Shown here piece by piece: positions 44,205-46,460 of a stretch of DNA of 46,460 nt. A program made the position numbers and the translations under genes. Every line of letters starts with the position of its first letter. The first letter of the stretch is position 1. Where the stretch lies: the NCBI GenBank assembly GCA_019239965.1, contig JAFAZC010000025.1, positions 1 to 46,460 on the forward strand. The letters run 5' to 3'. This DNA comes from Kutzneria sp. (lineage in GTDB: Bacteria > Actinomycetota > Actinomycetes > Mycobacteriales > Pseudonocardiaceae). The notes under the pieces were generated by a model. The model saw only the letters and a program-made list of their open reading frames with translations, had not been told where the DNA came from and ran no database searches.

Positions 44205-45118
44205 GCACAATCGTGAGCGCGGATGTCACGGCGTCGCGGATGGCCGTCCGGACCGCCGATCCGGTCCGGACGGCTCAGCGCGGCAGACGGTCGCTTCGCG
44301 CCAGCGTCGGACTGCACGCCACCCTGATCCTTGCCTCGTTGATCGCGGTGTTTCCGGTGTTCTGGGTGCTGGTGACCTCGTTCAAGCCGGATGACCGTGC
44401 GATCACGCCGAGACCGGAGCTGCTCGTCGAACCCACCGTCGGCAACTACTCCGACGTGCTGTCCGGGCGAGATGGCGACTTCCTCGCATGGTTAGGCAAC
44501 TCGCTGACGGTGGCCTTGCTGACCACTGTCATCGCGGTGTTCATCTCGGCCACCACCGGTTACGCGGTGAGCAGGTTCCGGTTCCCCGGCAGTCGACTGT
44601 TGCTCGCGTCGTTCCTCGTTGTACAGATGTTCCCGTTCGCTGTGTTGATCGTTCCGCTGTACGGCGTGCTTCTCGCTGTCGGCCTGCAGGGCACGAGTGT
44701 CGGCCTTGTCCTGGTGTACTGCACGACGGCGGTTCCGTTCTGTACCTACATGCTCAAGGGCTACTTCGACACGATTCCGAACGCCATCGACGAATCCGGC
44801 CGGATCGATGGGCTCTCGCCGTTCGGAGTCTTCTGGCGACTGGTGTTGCCGCTGGCCAGGCCGGGCGTGGCCGTCACTGCCTTCTATGCGTTCCTGACCG
44901 CATGGGGCGAGGTGGCGTTCGCCTCGGCCTTCCTGTCGGCGGAGGACACGTCAAAGACGCTCGCGGTCGGGTTGCAGGTCTTCGTCCAGGAGAACCGGGT
45001 CGAGTGGGGGCATCTCGCCGCGGCCTCGATCCTGGTGGCCATCCCGGCGGTCGCCGTGTTCTACCTGGTGCAGCGTTTCCTGGTCGCTGGGCTGGCCGCG
45101 GGCGCGGTGAAAGGGTAA
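44201..45118 (+). CDS. Sugar ABC transporter permease, MalG-type
   Basis: A 305-residue permease with a longer basic N-terminus (about 45 residues) and six helices (first: ATLILASLIAVFPVFWVLVT), plus the EAA loop AIDESGRIDGLSPFGVFWRL. The ATG overlaps the MalF-type stop (ATGA at 44201-44204). It forms the second half of the channel. The 125 bp before the ATPase gene hold a possible separate promoter. Confidence 0.94.
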   Translation: MSTIVSADVTASRMAVRTADPVRTAQRGRRSLRASVGLHATLILASLIAVFPVFWVLVTSFKPDDRAITPRPELLVEPTVGNYSDVLSGRDGDFLAWLGNSLTVALLTTVIAVFISATTGYAVSRFRFPGSRLLLASFLVVQMFPFAVLIVPLYGVLLAVGLQGTSVGLVLVYCTTAVPFCTYMLKGYFDTIPNAIDESGRIDGLSPFGVFWRLVLPLARPGVAVTAFYAFLTAWGEVAFASAFLSAEDTSKTLAVGLQVFVQENRVEWGHLAAASILVAIPAVAVFYLVQRFLVAGLAAGAVKG

Positions 45119-45126
45119 CTATTCGG

Positions 45127-45155
45127 TTACGGAACGCCGCGGAGCTGAATATATA
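45127..45155 (+). promoter_or_regulatory. Possible promoter of the MsiK-type ATPase gene
   Basis: TTACGG (45127-45132) and TATATA (45150-45155) have an exact 17-bp spacer in an AT-rich patch between the permease and ATPase genes. The -35 is a poor match. A private promoter would suit a shared ATPase serving several transporters. Confidence 0.35.
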
Positions 45156-45243
45156 TCGCACGGTGTCCGGTGAAGGGCTGACGGGAGCGTCTTCTCCAGT
45201 TACCTTGACCGTCACATGCCGCAGGAGCGAAAGGGACCACACA

Positions 45244-46344
<1,101 letters not shown>

Positions 46345-46371
46345 TCGCGGCGCCCAGACGACGGCATGCCT

Positions 46372-46398
46372 GGTCGGGTGGACCAGTGCCACCCGACC
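46372..46398. terminator. Hairpin terminator after the ATPase gene
   Basis: GGTCGGGTGG (46372-46381) and CCACCCGACC (46389-46398) pair perfectly with a 7-nt loop. It lies 27 bp after the ATPase stop. There is no T-run. Confidence 0.7.
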
Positions 46399-46460
46399 TC
46401 GTCGCATGGTTGAAACCCGGTCTGAATCGGATCGTCCTCACCAGTTCAGGTGATAACGAT

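Noticed and set aside
46438-46458. Possible tail of a convergent gene (reads RYHLNW then a stop on the minus strand)
   Set aside because: Six residues at the edge of the window cannot be assigned to any family.

Overview
The window is high-GC DNA with frequent GTG starts, many 4-base ATGA/GTGA gene overlaps, Lsr2, iron boxes of the IdeR/DmdR type and a classic actinobacterial gene order (dacB, DUF2342-like protease, tilS, hpt, ftsH, folE-folP-folB-folK, DUF3180, DUF6779, panC-panD-coaX-lysS-lsr2, clpC). It fits the chromosome of an actinomycete, most likely a member of the Pseudonocardiaceae. I cannot name the species from sequence alone.

Positions 1-4140 are a decayed accessory stretch. It holds an IstB-like tail, an hsp20 gene with a small downstream gene, and a divergently oriented, frameshifted Hsp18-type regulator facing hsp20 across a 50-bp nested dyad. 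A run of strong RNA hairpins follows (possibly the 5' part of a group II intron), then a leader-peptide/terminator arrangement in front of a small MerR gene, and fused remnants of a CadD-like transporter and an XRE/TPR regulator. From 4195 the genes are intact: PadR facing a VC0807-type membrane protein, DUF3073, and clpC.

Positions 8900-13690 form an iron-uptake locus: a FhuF-like ferric reductase, an ATPase with two permeases, and a lipoprotein receptor. Two iron boxes sit in front of the two promoters. Positions 13700-20230 (minus strand) carry lsr2, lysS, coaX, panD, panC, a DUF2520 dehydrogenase-like gene and a PrsW protease. The PanD is intact and keeps its self-cleavage Gly-Ser, but it has lost most of the other known active-site residues.

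Positions 20244-22439 hold a two-gene unit on the plus strand: a MidA/NDUFAF7-type methyltransferase followed 15 bp later by an orphan NuoD homologue. In mitochondria NDUFAF7 methylates Arg85 of the NuoD homologue NDUFS2. That arginine is conserved here, while the quinone-binding tyrosine (Tyr108) is tryptophan. I consider this enzyme-substrate pair the most interesting item in the window.

Positions 22483-34011 (minus strand) run from dacB back through the metalloprotease, tilS, hpt, ftsH and four folate genes to two membrane proteins. Adjacent genes in the ftsH-folate block overlap or abut. Positions 34188-39541 hold ppa, a leaderless DUF4442 gene, a ribosomal protein L11 paralogue without the proline-rich thiopeptide-contact turn, a secreted M1 peptidase, a 2H phosphoesterase, mutY and a membrane-anchored protein. 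Positions 39573-46398 carry two LacI regulators and a sugar ABC transporter (lipoprotein, two permeases, MsiK-type ATPase) with LacI-like operator repeats between the divergent units. I saw no rRNA, tRNA or CRISPR array.
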